From: a bacterium
GTDB lineage: Bacteria; Armatimonadota; Chthonomonadetes; Chthonomonadales; Chthonomonadaceae
Reading direction: 5' to 3'
DNA: 63,114 bases
Assembly (NCBI GenBank): GCA_021777995.1
Contig: JAJYCW010000008.1
Location: 1-63,114 of the forward strand
Below are positions 62,966 through 63,114 of the stretch, piece by piece. Position 1 is the first letter of the stretch; the number at the start of each line of letters is the position of its first letter. The translations under genes and the position numbers were made by a program. The notes below the pieces were generated by a model that saw nothing but the letters and a program-made list of their open reading frames with translations, searched no databases and was not told the DNA's origin.

Positions 62966-63114
62966 GACCTGAATGACAGTTTGTTCGCCACTGGTTGGCC
63001 CTACATGGGATTGTAGCCAATTCAGGCGTGGAAGCTTAAATGCCGCGAAACTGCCATCTCTGCACAATACTTGCTTACCAGAAATGTTAAAGCAATGGGA
63101 AGTTTAGTTGCGCA
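62966..63114. other. Window end, no feature
   Basis: No gene, RNA or hairpin can be supported in the last 149 bases. Confidence 0.5.

Noticed and set aside
1..63114. tRNA, rRNA genes or a CRISPR array
   Set aside because: No cloverleaf with a T-loop GTTCGAAT core, no rRNA-like conserved stretch and no regularly spaced direct repeats were seen.

Overview
The window is bacterial chromosome with two parts: an accessory region at about 1-11.9 kb and a housekeeping region from there to the end. The core carries a complete type II secretion pseudopilus operon with a PilM-PilN fusion, csrA, cydAB, lnt, ruvB, aspS, gpsA, rnc and ndk, plus several secreted or Tat/lipobox proteins. Lnt and a heptose kinase suggest an envelope with an outer membrane. 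This mix and the style of the pseudopilus genes fit a Gram-negative-type lineage such as Armatimonadota, but that placement is inference; no rRNA or other decisive marker is present.

Accessory region (1-11.9 kb). It opens with an IS3-family insertion sequence with a visible -1 frameshift site, followed by an orphan membrane protein. Next is a decayed glycosyltransferase pseudogene whose intact paralogue lies at 10647-11879. At 4362-7405 sits a compact, translationally coupled four-gene operon: (i) a small protein with a glycine-rich N-terminus (MGGSGGGGG) and a HIRAN-like domain, (ii) an OGG-type HhH DNA glycosylase with the Lys/Asp catalytic pair, (iii) a PfkB-family kinase fused to a nucleoside 2-deoxyribosyltransferase-like domain, and (iv) a QueC-like 7-deazaguanine synthase. 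No queuosine genes and no CD-NTase accompany it. QueC-like and OGG-like proteins are known as accessory parts of type IV CBASS, so this is the best candidate for an undescribed nucleobase-based defence or protein-modification system. The region after it holds a frameshifted plasmid/phage-type primase, a transposase orfA remnant, an unknown gene and a broken LysM/SH3-like gene, as expected of a turnover hotspot.

Core region. 11.9-25.2 kb (minus strand) is one operon, gspE-F-G-H-I-J-K-L-M-C-D, with overlapping or nearly overlapping genes. Then come a proton-pumping P-type ATPase, moaA with a GNAT gene, a large secreted protein, csrA, an isocitrate dehydrogenase-like gene, an FAD halogenase-like gene coupled to gpsA, aspS, a Gfo/Idh/MocA oxidoreductase with a KTSC protein, an AAC(3)-like gene, an aspartate aminotransferase coupled to rnc, a heptose kinase, an acyltransferase, a parvulin-type isomerase, an ArsR-cobalamin-binding fusion regulator divergent from a HAD phosphatase, ndk, cydAB, an ArsR-TlpA pair under a perfect 34-bp palindromic operator, an alpha/beta hydrolase coupled to lnt, a lipoprotein, ruvB and a probable leaderless AlkP-like membrane protein.
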